Part shown: positions 9,105-17,774 of the stretch, in pieces
Position numbering within the stretch: position 1 is the stretch's first letter
Layout of the letters: each line of letters opens with the position of its first letter
From: Ralstonia sp. NFACC01
GTDB lineage: Bacteria > Pseudomonadota > Gammaproteobacteria > Burkholderiales > Burkholderiaceae
NCBI RefSeq assembly: GCF_900115545.1
Contig: NZ_FOWV01000002.1
Span: 248,001-312,000, forward strand
DNA: 64,000 bases
Reading direction: 5' to 3'
Translations under genes and position numbers: made by a program
Notes under the pieces: model-generated
Seen by the model: the letters and a program-made list of their open reading frames with translations, nothing else
Database searches by the model: none
What the model was told of the DNA's origin: nothing

Positions 9105-9998
9105 CTAGCCCTGCCTACGCACGTAGCGCCATTTGAAACCGTCTCCTGAACGCTGCACCTTGCCCGCGGACGTTTCCGGAAAATGGGCGGCGAAGACCGT
9201 CGCATTGGTTTCAGCCGCCCGGTCCAAGAGCCTTCGCCGCGACTCACGCGCCTGTGCCTGATCCAGGCAGAACACGGAGTTCCATTCTGGCCGGTACACC
9301 TGGATCGCGCTGTGCATGACGTCGCCGGAGAAGAGCGCCGTTTCGCCGCGCGATCGCACCTCGATCGCCATATGGCCGAAGCTGTGCCCGAACGTGGGCA
9401 CGAAGCGGATGCCGTCAAGAATCTCTTCGCCCGCGTCGCGCACCGCGCGGGCCTGCCCGGCTTCAATCAGCGGCAGCACACTGTCTTCAAACACCATCCG
9501 CCGCGGCTCGCCTTCCGGCATCGCGAAGAAGTCCTGCTCGCGCTGGCCGAACACATAGGTGGCGTTGGGAAAGACCGTTACCCATCGCCCGTCCTGCCAA
9601 TGCGTGTTCCAGCCGACATGGTCGACATGCAGGTGCGTCAGCAGCACGTAGTCGACCTGTTCCGGCCGAAACCCCGCAGCCGCAAACCGCTCGAGCACGG
9701 GATTGTCGAGCTGATCGAACAACGCGTTGAAGGGGCGCGATTTGCCGTTGCCGATGCCGGTATCGACCACGATGGTGAGCCCGTCGGCCTGCACGACCCA
9801 CAGATGGGTTTTCAGCGGTACCCGGCGGTTGGTCAAATCCAGGCTTTCGGTGCCAAAGCGCTCTTCGATCGCGCGGCCCGCGTCTTCATTCCAGAGCGGG
9901 AACAGGCGTTCCGGTGGCAGCGCAAAATCGGTCTCGTCGACGCGCGTGATGGTGGCGGCACCAACGTGATGGATGGGGGAAGCGGATGTCACCAGCAT
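9105..9998 (-). CDS. Metallo-beta-lactamase fold hydrolase
   Basis: This 297-residue cytosolic metallo-hydrolase carries the HxHxDH zinc motif in LTHLHVDHVGWN. Further metal-site elements are VVDTGIGN upstream, the His in FVPTFGHSFGHM and the Asp in ALFSGDVMH. The architecture matches the broad MBL group that includes lactonases and phosphotriesterase-like enzymes. The substrate cannot be read from the sequence. The ATG is chosen because GGAG lies 7 bases upstream; upstream frame belongs to the MFS gene, which ends 16 bases away. It closes an apparent operon with an MFS carrier and an AstE/AspA-type deacylase, suggesting hydrolysis of an imported acyl or lactone compound. Confidence 0.88.
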   Translation of the reverse strand: MLVTSASPIHHVGAATITRVDETDFALPPERLFPLWNEDAGRAIEERFGTESLDLTNRRVPLKTHLWVVQADGLTIVVDTGIGNGKSRPFNALFDQLDNPVLERFAAAGFRPEQVDYVLLTHLHVDHVGWNTHWQDGRWVTVFPNATYVFGQREQDFFAMPEGEPRRMVFEDSVLPLIEAGQARAVRDAGEEILDGIRFVPTFGHSFGHMAIEVRSRGETALFSGDVMHSAIQVYRPEWNSVFCLDQAQARESRRRLLDRAAETNATVFAAHFPETSAGKVQRSGDGFKWRYVRRQG

Positions 9999-10014
9999 GA
10001 CGGTTCTCCGAAAA

Positions 10015-11376
10015 TCAGCGAGTGTTGGCGGCCGGCACCCGCCGTGTGGCGATCGTGTAAAGCACCGCGCTGGCAAGCGCAGACACGCCGCCGACCACCG
10101 CAAGTGCCATTCCCAGGCTGCTGCCAGTTTGCCCCAGGCGCTCATTCAGGTAACCGACCGACAGCGGACCGACCCCCCCGCTGATGGCGTTGGTCATGAA
10201 CACCAGCAAGGCAAGCGACCGGCCGCGCATGCGGTTGGGCATGGCAATCTGTAGCGGCACGGGCGCCAGGCCCATCGCAATGCTGGCCGCGAACGCGCAC
10301 GTGCCGTAGAGCAGCACCGCCACGCCGCTGTTGCTGACGAGCGGCATCGCAATGGCTGCGGGCACCAACACGGCAACAGCGCATGCCGAAAAGCCCAGTA
10401 CGCGCCGCAACGCTGTCTCGTCGGTGACGCGCGTGGCCAGCATGCCGGCGCAGGCGACCCCCAGCATGCCACCGATCATGTAAGCGGGCGCCGCCATCTG
10501 ACCGACCACATTCGGCGCGAGATGAAACCGGCGCATTAGCAGTGTCGGAAACCATGCGGCGTGCGAATAGAACAGCGTGATGAGCGCAACGTACGCAGCA
10601 AAGTACGCGAGGCAGAAGCGGTTACGAACGAACAACTCGTTCAGCACGTCCCTGAGCGATGGCACTTCGTCTTCTGCGCGCGCAGTGTGGGCCAGCACTT
10701 CACGCCGCTGCGGCTCGCGCACGGTCAGCGCAACCAGCGCGGCCAGCCCCAGCCCGGGCAGGCCGACCGCAATGAACACCGCTTGCCACGGTGCGATGTC
10801 GTGCGCGGCAAGCCATGCATTTCCGCCACCGGCTGCTGCCGCTGAGAGCAGCATGCCGCCACCGAACAACGCCAGGCCGCCGCCCACGTACGGCCCAAGC
10901 ATGAAGATGCTGCTAGCACGTGCGACCCGGCGCGGCGCAAAGATGTCGCTGAAGATCGATAGCGCAGCGGGGCTTAACGCCGCTTCGGCAATGGCAGTGC
11001 CCGCACGCGCGACCAGCAGCTCCGGAAAATTCGTCGCGAAACCGCACGCGGTGGTCGAGATGGCCCAGATGGCAATGCATGCGGCGATCAGCTTGACGCG
11101 ATTGGACCGGTCGACGAGCCGGGCGACGAAGACGCCCGCCGTGGCGTAGCACATGGTGAACGAAAAGCCTTGCAGCAGGCCGATCTGCGTATCGGTCAGC
11201 GAGAGGGATTGCTTGATCGGCTGCACGAGAATGCTGACGACCTGCCGATCGAGGTACGAGAACGCAAAGCACACGAAGAACAGCAGGACGATGTAGGCGG
11301 GGTGGCCGACATTGCCAGCAATGCTGCGCGGCGCAGCGTCCTCCGGCGGCTCTGTTGAAAGGGTTTGGCTGGGCAT
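10015..11376 (-). CDS. MFS transporter, spinster-like/organic-solute type
   Basis: This 453-residue major facilitator protein has about 12 hydrophobic spans. The N-terminal half shows FSYLDRQVVSILVQPIK and the loop-2/3 region VFVARLVDRSNRVKL, a variant of the MFS signature (D-R-x-x-R). Such sequences are common among spinster-type and aromatic or organic-acid carriers, but specificity is not readable here. The start MPSQTLSTEPP is the first ATG that leaves a short cytoplasmic N terminus. It lies 55 bases after the deacylase gene and 16 bases before the MBL hydrolase, so it probably brings in the compound those enzymes act on. Confidence 0.88.
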   Translation of the reverse strand: MPSQTLSTEPPEDAAPRSIAGNVGHPAYIVLLFFVCFAFSYLDRQVVSILVQPIKQSLSLTDTQIGLLQGFSFTMCYATAGVFVARLVDRSNRVKLIAACIAIWAISTTACGFATNFPELLVARAGTAIAEAALSPAALSIFSDIFAPRRVARASSIFMLGPYVGGGLALFGGGMLLSAAAAGGGNAWLAAHDIAPWQAVFIAVGLPGLGLAALVALTVREPQRREVLAHTARAEDEVPSLRDVLNELFVRNRFCLAYFAAYVALITLFYSHAAWFPTLLMRRFHLAPNVVGQMAAPAYMIGGMLGVACAGMLATRVTDETALRRVLGFSACAVAVLVPAAIAMPLVSNSGVAVLLYGTCAFAASIAMGLAPVPLQIAMPNRMRGRSLALLVFMTNAISGGVGPLSVGYLNERLGQTGSSLGMALAVVGGVSALASAVLYTIATRRVPAANTR

Positions 11377-11431
11377 GATGGGTCTCCGTCTTGTCTTGTT
11401 ATGTCGTGATGTGAATCGAATGGCAGCCAGC

Positions 11432-12448
11432 TCAGTCGAGACTGGCTTCCGTAGCGAGCAGTGCGATGCAGTCGCCCGGTTCGACGCGTGCAAACGTGCG
11501 CATGCACATGACCGTGCCGTCGCCGCGGAACGCGATGTCCTCGGGCGCCGCCCAGGGGCGGTGCGGGTCGAAGAGGCGGCCTGCCAATTGCCCGGCGCGA
11601 ACCTGGTCGCCCAGCGCGAAGGTCGGTTCGAACACACCGGCACGCGGTGCGTACACGTAATGGCGCGCGCCTTCCACGCGCAGGAAGCGTGTCTGCTTCG
11701 GCGCTGACACTGCCGGTTCCGGCATCACGCCAAGCCGATGGAGCACGCGCTGCAGGCCGGTTTCGACGATCGCGAGGTTGCCGGCGTCGCAGCCGGCATG
11801 GCCGCCAAACTCTCCGCAGAAGAACAACGTGCCGTGGCGTTCAGCGGCAGCGGCGAAGGTCCGGTCTTCGCCAAGCAGATCCATGATCATGGTGTGCGGT
11901 GCGCCAAAGTCGCGCACCAGTTCCAGATAAAGCGCGCGTTGTTCACCGTGCGCCGGCGGGGACGCCAGCAGCGTGGGCAAGTGATCGAACGATGCACCGC
12001 CGGCATGAAGGTCGATCACGATATCTGCACGCGGCAGCAGTTCGGTCTCGACATAGTGCGCAATCATTTCGGTCGGCTGCCCGTTGCGCGCACCCGGGAA
12101 CATACGGTTCAGGTTGCCCCGGTCGATCGGGGAGGTGCGCGAGCCGTTGATGAAGGCCGGGAAGTTCAGGCCCGGAATCACGATCAGACGGCCGCGCATC
12201 GCCATCGACGGCAGCTGCTGGAGCAGCTTCATCAGGGCGACGGGGCCTTCGTATTCGTCTCCATGATTTCCGCCGGTCAGCAGCACGGTCGGGCCGGTCC
12301 CTGCGCCGGCATTGCACACCGCAATGGGGATCGGAATATGCCCGTAGGCGGAGCGGTCATGTGACCACGGCAGGCGCAGCGTTCCGGTCTGGAAACCGAC
12401 GCGTTCGAAGTCGATGTCGGTAGCGATGAGGGAGGCAGAATTTGTCAT
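11432..12448 (-). CDS. Succinylglutamate desuccinylase/aspartoacylase-family deacylase
   Basis: This 338-residue zinc-dependent deacylase belongs to the AstE/AspA family, which removes acyl groups from N-acylated amino acids. The first zinc pair lies in GGNHGDEYEG near residues 59-68, and the third ligand is the His of VIDLHAGG. The SxxDRGNLNRMFPG region also matches this family. Related enzymes include AstE, aspartoacylase and the ectoine-pathway deacetylase DoeB; the neighbours do not include other ast or ectoine genes, so the substrate stays open. The start ATG is followed by TNSASLIATD. LysR lies 118 bases upstream on the same strand, and the transporter and MBL hydrolase follow. Confidence 0.86.
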   Translation of the reverse strand: MTNSASLIATDIDFERVGFQTGTLRLPWSHDRSAYGHIPIPIAVCNAGAGTGPTVLLTGGNHGDEYEGPVALMKLLQQLPSMAMRGRLIVIPGLNFPAFINGSRTSPIDRGNLNRMFPGARNGQPTEMIAHYVETELLPRADIVIDLHAGGASFDHLPTLLASPPAHGEQRALYLELVRDFGAPHTMIMDLLGEDRTFAAAAERHGTLFFCGEFGGHAGCDAGNLAIVETGLQRVLHRLGVMPEPAVSAPKQTRFLRVEGARHYVYAPRAGVFEPTFALGDQVRAGQLAGRLFDPHRPWAAPEDIAFRGDGTVMCMRTFARVEPGDCIALLATEASLD

Positions 12449-12566
12449 GGCGGCAAGCGTGAAGACGAGGTGTCTTCACTATCGCCGACGCCGGAAAGCG
12501 CGGCCAATGCCGATTTCTGCGGCGGCCGATGCCTTGCAGGCATCGCTCTTGGAACGCGCCGGGGGT

Positions 12567-13442
12567 CTACTGCAACTGCGCGATAAAACGCAGGAGTGCC
12601 GCGTTGGTGTGCGCCGAAAGGAAACAGAATTCCAGCGGCAGCGGCACCGACAGATCGCGCAGTTCGACAAAGCGCACGCGGGCGGGTGGCCGATGACGAT
12701 TGGCGGCGTTGACGATGGCCGCACCCATGCCGGCAGATACGAGCGACAAGATGGCGGTTTCCGTCGATGCTTCCTGGCGGATATCGAGCGTGAGTCCGCG
12801 TTCGGCACAGGCTGACAGGAGCCGGTCGTAGTAGGCGGGATAAATGCGGCGCGGAAACGCGATGAATGGCCTGCCCGCAAGCTCGCTGGCGAGGACCGCG
12901 TCCTCGCTGCCAAGAGACCACGACTGCGGCACCGCCAGCACGACGTTCTGTTCCAGCACGGGCACGCCGGCGATGCCCTGCGGCAACGTGCCGAGGCGGT
13001 AACAGAAGCCGCCGTCGAGCTGACCCGCTGCAATCGCCTCAAATTGCTCCGGCGTATTCATCGGCGTCAGTTCGAGCGCGACGTCGGGCGCGGTCTGCTG
13101 GAAGGCGCTGAATGCCTGCGAGACGATGCCGATCCACGCGGCGTTCTCGACAAAGCCGAGCCGCAGTTGGCCATGCACGCCATCTGCAATGCGCCGTGCC
13201 AGACGGTTTGCCGCATCGACGCGCGTGAGGATGTCGCGCGCTTCATCAAGGTATGCAGTGCCTGCCGCCGTCAGCTTCAGGCCGCGTGGGGTGCGTTCGA
13301 ACAGCGCTGCGCCGATGGCGTCTTCAAGGTCCTGGATCTGGCGCGAGATGGCCGGCTGCGTGACGTGCAACTGCTCCGAAGCGGCCCGCACGCTGCGCAG
13401 CTCGGCTACAGCGATGAAATACCGAAGATGCCGAAGCTCCAT
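12567..13442 (-). CDS. LysR-family transcriptional regulator
   Basis: This 291-residue LysR regulator has its winged helix-turn-helix at residues 1-60 (MELRHLRYF, then SEQLHVTQPAISRQI). The effector domain begins near residue 90 with GQLRLGFVENAAW. It lies upstream of the deacylase, MFS and MBL genes on the same strand, which is less usual than a divergent LysR arrangement, so it may head that transcript or regulate it from its own promoter. The effector is unknown. Length and motifs are complete. Confidence 0.9.
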   Translation of the reverse strand: MELRHLRYFIAVAELRSVRAASEQLHVTQPAISRQIQDLEDAIGAALFERTPRGLKLTAAGTAYLDEARDILTRVDAANRLARRIADGVHGQLRLGFVENAAWIGIVSQAFSAFQQTAPDVALELTPMNTPEQFEAIAAGQLDGGFCYRLGTLPQGIAGVPVLEQNVVLAVPQSWSLGSEDAVLASELAGRPFIAFPRRIYPAYYDRLLSACAERGLTLDIRQEASTETAILSLVSAGMGAAIVNAANRHRPPARVRFVELRDLSVPLPLEFCFLSAHTNAALLRFIAQLQ

Positions 13443-13541
13443 GATGGTCCCGCGCAGTCAGGTCGTCGGCAATGATAGTGCAGCCTCTGAGCCAAATCGA
13501 CGAGGTCCTGCTGACATTGCGCGGTGCCGCCATGCGCAGAA

Positions 13542-14426
13542 TCACGCCGCCTGGGGCGAGGCATGTGCAACGGCGTCGAGTTCGCGCATCGCATCTTCCG
13601 GCAACGTCATCGCCGCCGCGCCCAGGTTCTCGCGCAGGTGGGCGACCGACGAAGTGCCCGGGATCACCAGGATGTTCGGCGACCGGTGCAGCAGCCACGC
13701 GAGTGCGGTCTGCATTGGTGTTGCGCCAAGCCGCGCTGCGACATCGTTGAGCGTGGACGACTGCAGCGGGCTGAACCCGCCCAGCGGGAAATACGGGACA
13801 TACGCAATGCCGTCGCGGGCAAGCGCGTCGATCAGCCTGTCGTCGTTTCTGTGGGCGAGGTTGTAGTGGTTCTGCACGCAGACGATCTCGCAGATCCGCC
13901 GTCCTTCTGCGATCTGGTTGGCCGTGACGTTGCTCAGCCCGATATGCCGCACCATCCCCTGACGTTGCAGTTCGGCCAGGACCGTGAGGGGCGCCTCGAT
14001 CGATCCTTCGGCGGGGCCGTGCGTGTCGAACATGATCCGCAGGTTCACCACCTCCAGCACATCCACGCCGAGGTTGCGCAGGTTGTCGTGCACCGCTTCG
14101 GTCAGCGCCTGCGCAGAAAACGCCGGCAGCCACGCGCCCTTCGCATCACGCCGGGCACCGATCTTGGTGACGATGAGCAGGTCGTCGCGATACGGATGCA
14201 ACGCTTCGCGAATCAACTGATTCGTGATGTGCGGGCCGTAGAAATCGCTTGTGTCGATATGGTTGACGCCCGAGGACACGGCCTCGCGCAATACGGCAAG
14301 CGCCGCGTCGCGATTCTTGGGCGGGCCGAAGACGCCCGGGCCGGCGAGCTGCATGGCGCCATAGCCGAGACGGTGCACCTGGTGGCCGCCGATGGAAAAC
14401 GTGCCGGACTGAACGATGAGAGACAT
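13542..14426 (-). CDS. Aldo/keto reductase
   Basis: This 294-residue TIM-barrel oxidoreductase of the aldo/keto reductase superfamily is expected to use NADPH. Catalytic elements visible are Asp and Tyr in HIDTSDFYGP and Lys in LLIVTKIGA. The usual catalytic His position reads VNLRIM, as in the YdbC-like branch, so activity or substrate may differ from classic members. The start has AGGAG about 8 bases upstream. A LysR gene is divergent across 116 bases and is the likely regulator; a repressor or activator site may lie between them. Confidence 0.9.
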   Translation of the reverse strand: MSLIVQSGTFSIGGHQVHRLGYGAMQLAGPGVFGPPKNRDAALAVLREAVSSGVNHIDTSDFYGPHITNQLIREALHPYRDDLLIVTKIGARRDAKGAWLPAFSAQALTEAVHDNLRNLGVDVLEVVNLRIMFDTHGPAEGSIEAPLTVLAELQRQGMVRHIGLSNVTANQIAEGRRICEIVCVQNHYNLAHRNDDRLIDALARDGIAYVPYFPLGGFSPLQSSTLNDVAARLGATPMQTALAWLLHRSPNILVIPGTSSVAHLRENLGAAAMTLPEDAMRELDAVAHASPQAA

Positions 14427-14542
14427 GGTCACACTCCTGTGTCGAAGATCGACGAAGAAAAAGGGCATGACGGCAGAGTAGGCGCAAGCGCGGTGCGCGA
14501 TAAGTGGACATAATCCGCACGGGTTGTACGAAAGGGCGAACA

Positions 14543-15445
14543 ATGAAAGTCGATCTGGGTGATCTGAATGCCCTCGTGGCGGTGGCGCAGGCCAAGGGCT
14601 TCCGCGAAGGTGCAAGGCTGATGGGCGCGAGCGCATCCGGGCTCAGCGAGGCGGTGCGGCGGTTGGAGACGCAGCTCGGTGTGCGCCTGTTGAACCGTAC
14701 GACGCGCAGCGTCTCACCCACTGAAGCGGGGCAGCGTCTGCTGAGCCGTCTGCGACCCGCATTGAGCGAGGTAGAAGCCGCGCTTGATGTCGTCAACAGC
14801 TTTCGCGAAAGACCCGCCGGCACGCTGAAGCTCAATGTGCCGATGAGCGCCGCGAGGCTTGTGCTGCCCACCATCATCCCGGGCTTTCTCGACGCTTATC
14901 CCGAGATACAGCTGGAGGTCGTGGCCGAAGAGAGCTTTGTCGACATCCTGGCTGCAGGTTTCGATGCAGGCATCCGTTATGACGAGCGGCTCGAACAGGA
15001 CATGATCGCCGTCCCGATCGGGCCTCGGTCCCAGCGGTTCGCAACGGCAGCGGCACCCGGCTATCTCGATCGACGCGGCCGGCCCGCCCATCCGCGCGAC
15101 CTGCTCGGCCACGCTTGCCTGCGCGGTAGGTTTGCAAGCGGTGCGATGCCGCCGTGGGAATACGAGCGTGATGGTGAAGTGGTTCGGGTGGAACCGTCCG
15201 GTCCGCTGCTCGTTCGCATTGGGGGTGCGACCGATCTTGTCGTGGACGCAGCCCTGGCCGGCGTGGGCGTTGTCCATCTCTATGAAGACTGGCTGCGTCC
15301 ACACCTTGCCAGCGGTGCGCTCGAACCCGTGCTCGAGGATTGGTGGCGGCCGTTCCCGGGGCCGTATCTCTACTATCCGGGGCGGCGCCTTGTTCCGGCG
15401 CCGCTCAGGGCGTTCATCGATTTCATCAAGGCCGCTTCGGACTAG
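14543..15445 (+). CDS. LysR-family transcriptional regulator divergent from the aldo/keto reductase
   Basis: This 300-residue LysR regulator begins MKVDLGDLNALVAVAQ. The HTH reads GASASGLSEAVRRLE, with Leu-Ser in place of the common Gln-Pro-Ala-Leu-Ser but otherwise normal, followed by NRTTRSVSPTEAG. The effector-binding domain contains AGFDAGIRYDERLEQDMIAVPI, typical of the LysR branch that controls neighbouring oxidoreductases. The ATG is preceded by AAAGGG at a suitable distance; an upstream ATG at 14504 lacks one. The divergent layout strongly suggests control of the reductase gene and of itself. Confidence 0.9.
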   Translation: MKVDLGDLNALVAVAQAKGFREGARLMGASASGLSEAVRRLETQLGVRLLNRTTRSVSPTEAGQRLLSRLRPALSEVEAALDVVNSFRERPAGTLKLNVPMSAARLVLPTIIPGFLDAYPEIQLEVVAEESFVDILAAGFDAGIRYDERLEQDMIAVPIGPRSQRFATAAAPGYLDRRGRPAHPRDLLGHACLRGRFASGAMPPWEYERDGEVVRVEPSGPLLVRIGGATDLVVDAALAGVGVVHLYEDWLRPHLASGALEPVLEDWWRPFPGPYLYYPGRRLVPAPLRAFIDFIKAASD

Positions 15446-15649
15446 CACGGCACTTCCAGCTCTTGCGGCAGAGCCGGCTTACTGCTCGCGCGCCCACTGC
15501 GGCACTGCTTGGGCAACGGGGTTCCATCGAGTTTCCGTGATGGCTTCGTAGGACGCGCGCGCCTTTTGCACAATCCACGTAGTACGCGGTGGCGGTCATG
15601 GCTCGCACACTTGGGGCCGTTGTCCACTTGGCCATCGGCCGTTCGCACC

Positions 15650-16630
15650 ATGCAGCACGTTCGCCTCATGCTTGAGTACTTTCACCCGTGGACGAATGCT
15701 GCCGGGTTTTACCTCGCGCGTGCCAAGGGCTGGTTTGCGCGTGCAGGGCTGGACGTGGAAATCGTCGTGCGTGACGACGCCCGAGGCGACACGCTCGATC
15801 ACGTCATGCGCGGCGATGTGCATCTGGGTGTGTGCCCGACCCGGCGTGTGCTGGCCCGTTTTGAGACAGGCGAGTCGGTCTGCGGTGTGGCCGCCGTCAA
15901 CCAGCGCAGCCTGGAAGCCATCCATTCGGTGAGCGGGCGCGGCATCACCCGCCCGCGCGATCTCTGCGGGCGCCGTGTGGCGCTCAACCCCACGGTGCGT
16001 GCGCGCGCCTTGCTGGCCGACATCGTTCGCGCAGATGGCGGCGACCCCGATGCCGTGAAACTGGTCGACGCCGGTGTGCGCGAGCTGACGTTCGATGAAC
16101 TGCGTGATGGCGCGGCCGATGCGAGCTTCGGCAGCTACTGGGCGTGGGAGGGCGTAATGCCTTCATCCCTGCCTGATGCGCAGCGCCAGGTGTGGCCGAT
16201 CGATGAGATCGGCGCACCGTCGTATCACAGCTACCTGCTGGCTGCGGATGCGCGCTGGCTGGAGCGGAATGCAGGCGTGGTCAGCGGTTTGCTGACCGCC
16301 GCCTCGCGCGGGTTTGCCGCAGCCCATGCAGATCCGGCCAGTGCGCTGCCGCTGTTCGAGCGCGTGATCCCGTATTTCCCGCGAACCACGCTTGCCCGAT
16401 CGTTGCGCGCGGTGTCGACCACGTGGCTGAGTGATGGCGTTTGGGGCCGGCACGATGCGTCGCTCATGTCGGGCTACGCCGCGTGGCTGGCCCGGCACGG
16501 CATCGTCCGCCGGCCGCACGCATGGTCGGCCGCGGTGACGGATGCGTTCCTGCCGCCGCGCGCCACGCGTGTCCCCGAGAAGCCGTGCCTGCAGGCACCA
16601 CCGGGCGCATTGGCATACGCCGGCCCGTAG
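15650..16630 (+). CDS. NMT1/THI5-fold substrate-binding-like protein without signal peptide
   Basis: This protein of about 326 residues has a periplasmic-binding-protein type II fold of the NMT1/THI5 group. The family entry is seen in AGFYLARAKGWFARAGLDVEIV near residues 15-36 and a later GITRPRDLCGRRVALNP. From the chosen ATG (MQHVRLMLEYFHP) there is no signal peptide or lipobox. The open frame extends 47 codons upstream but that part looks non-coding. Cytosolic relatives of this fold include decarboxylases and pyrimidine synthases, so it may be an enzyme and not a transport component. No ABC permease or ATPase is adjacent. The HPPD-like gene follows 117 bases later on the same strand. Confidence 0.72.
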   Translation: MQHVRLMLEYFHPWTNAAGFYLARAKGWFARAGLDVEIVVRDDARGDTLDHVMRGDVHLGVCPTRRVLARFETGESVCGVAAVNQRSLEAIHSVSGRGITRPRDLCGRRVALNPTVRARALLADIVRADGGDPDAVKLVDAGVRELTFDELRDGAADASFGSYWAWEGVMPSSLPDAQRQVWPIDEIGAPSYHSYLLAADARWLERNAGVVSGLLTAASRGFAAAHADPASALPLFERVIPYFPRTTLARSLRAVSTTWLSDGVWGRHDASLMSGYAAWLARHGIVRRPHAWSAAVTDAFLPPRATRVPEKPCLQAPPGALAYAGP

Positions 16631-16747
16631 TTGTCGGGTGCGATCGCGTTCCGATACTGAAGCGGCGGACGGTTTCCCCAACCGTTTTCATCCATCACTC
16701 ATCACCCATCACCCAAGACGACGCCTGCGCGGCGTCAGGAGACGGTC

Positions 16748-17758
16748 ATGACACTAGCGTCAGTGGCATCGGTATCGGTCAGCGGACCGAGCTGGTCCGG
16801 CGATTTCCTGCGCACGCTGCAGGCCCCCGCAAGCGGTGTGAGGCGGGTGGGCGGCGATGCATGGTTGCGGGTCGAGCCAGGTCGCGCCGCTGCGCCGCGT
16901 GCCGACGAAATCGTCGTCAATGATGTGATGTTCGGGGTCGATGACGTTGATGTCGCGCATCGCCGGGCAGTGCGTGCCGGCGCGGCCGATCTGGCACCGC
17001 CGCACTGGGGCGTTCTGCCCACGCCGCATGGGGAGCGCCCTGTGCGCATGGCACGCGTGGGCGGTATCGGCCATGTCACGCACACGTTTGTCGAGCGCGA
17101 CCCTGTCGCCCGCGATGCCGCCTTCGATGGAAGGCAGGGGCTTGACCACCTCGCGCTGTGCCTGCCTTGCGGAACCATGGGCGCAACGGTTGCGCGTTAC
17201 GAAGCGGGCTTTGGCCTGCATGTCACGCAAACCGAGCACATCCAGACGCGCAGTCTCGGCATGATCAACACGGTACTGCAGAACGCCAGCGGCAGCGTGA
17301 AGCTCGTGCTCTCTGCGCCCACACCGACCAGCCAGACGACGCAACTGCACCGCTTTGTCGACGTGCACGGCGGCGCGGGCATTCAGCACCTGGCGCTGCG
17401 TGTGCCCGCATTGTTGGCGCATAGCCTTGCACTCAAACGCCACGAGGTGAACTTTGCGGGCTCCATGCCTGAAGTGTTCGACGCCATGCTGGCGCGGATC
17501 GGGCACTGCCCGGTCCCGCGCGACGCTGCCTTGGCGCTTGGCATCATGGCCGACCGCGATGCCGATGGTCTCTTGTTGCAGTCATTTCTGGCGCCGTCCC
17601 GAACGGCCGAGCCAGTGTTCTTTTTCGAACTGATCGAGCGTCAGGGCGCACGCGGATTTGGCGCGGCAAACATCCGCGCCCTGTTCGAGGCGGTGGAGCG
17701 TGTGCAAGGTGCGCCCGTGGTGGCGGCTGAGTCGCAACGTCAGCCGGCCACGGTCTAG
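16748..17758 (+). CDS. 4-hydroxyphenylpyruvate dioxygenase-like VOC-family enzyme
   Basis: This 336-residue vicinal-oxygen-chelate protein resembles HPPD and hydroxymandelate synthase, Fe(II) dioxygenases acting on aromatic alpha-keto acids. The expected facial triad is present: His134 in GLDHLAL, His214 in GIQHLAL and Glu294 in FFFELIERQG, with spacing of 80 and 80 residues, close to true HPPD. The C-terminal GFGAANIRALFEAVERVQ also matches HPPD. The N-terminal domain is short and diverged. The ATG has AGGAG 6 bases upstream. No homogentisate genes are adjacent. With the NMT1-fold neighbour it may form a small aromatic-compound module; substrate unknown. Confidence 0.8.
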   Translation: MTLASVASVSVSGPSWSGDFLRTLQAPASGVRRVGGDAWLRVEPGRAAAPRADEIVVNDVMFGVDDVDVAHRRAVRAGAADLAPPHWGVLPTPHGERPVRMARVGGIGHVTHTFVERDPVARDAAFDGRQGLDHLALCLPCGTMGATVARYEAGFGLHVTQTEHIQTRSLGMINTVLQNASGSVKLVLSAPTPTSQTTQLHRFVDVHGGAGIQHLALRVPALLAHSLALKRHEVNFAGSMPEVFDAMLARIGHCPVPRDAALALGIMADRDADGLLLQSFLAPSRTAEPVFFFELIERQGARGFGAANIRALFEAVERVQGAPVVAAESQRQPATV

Positions 17759-17774
17759 CGCTCCGCGCGATGGC

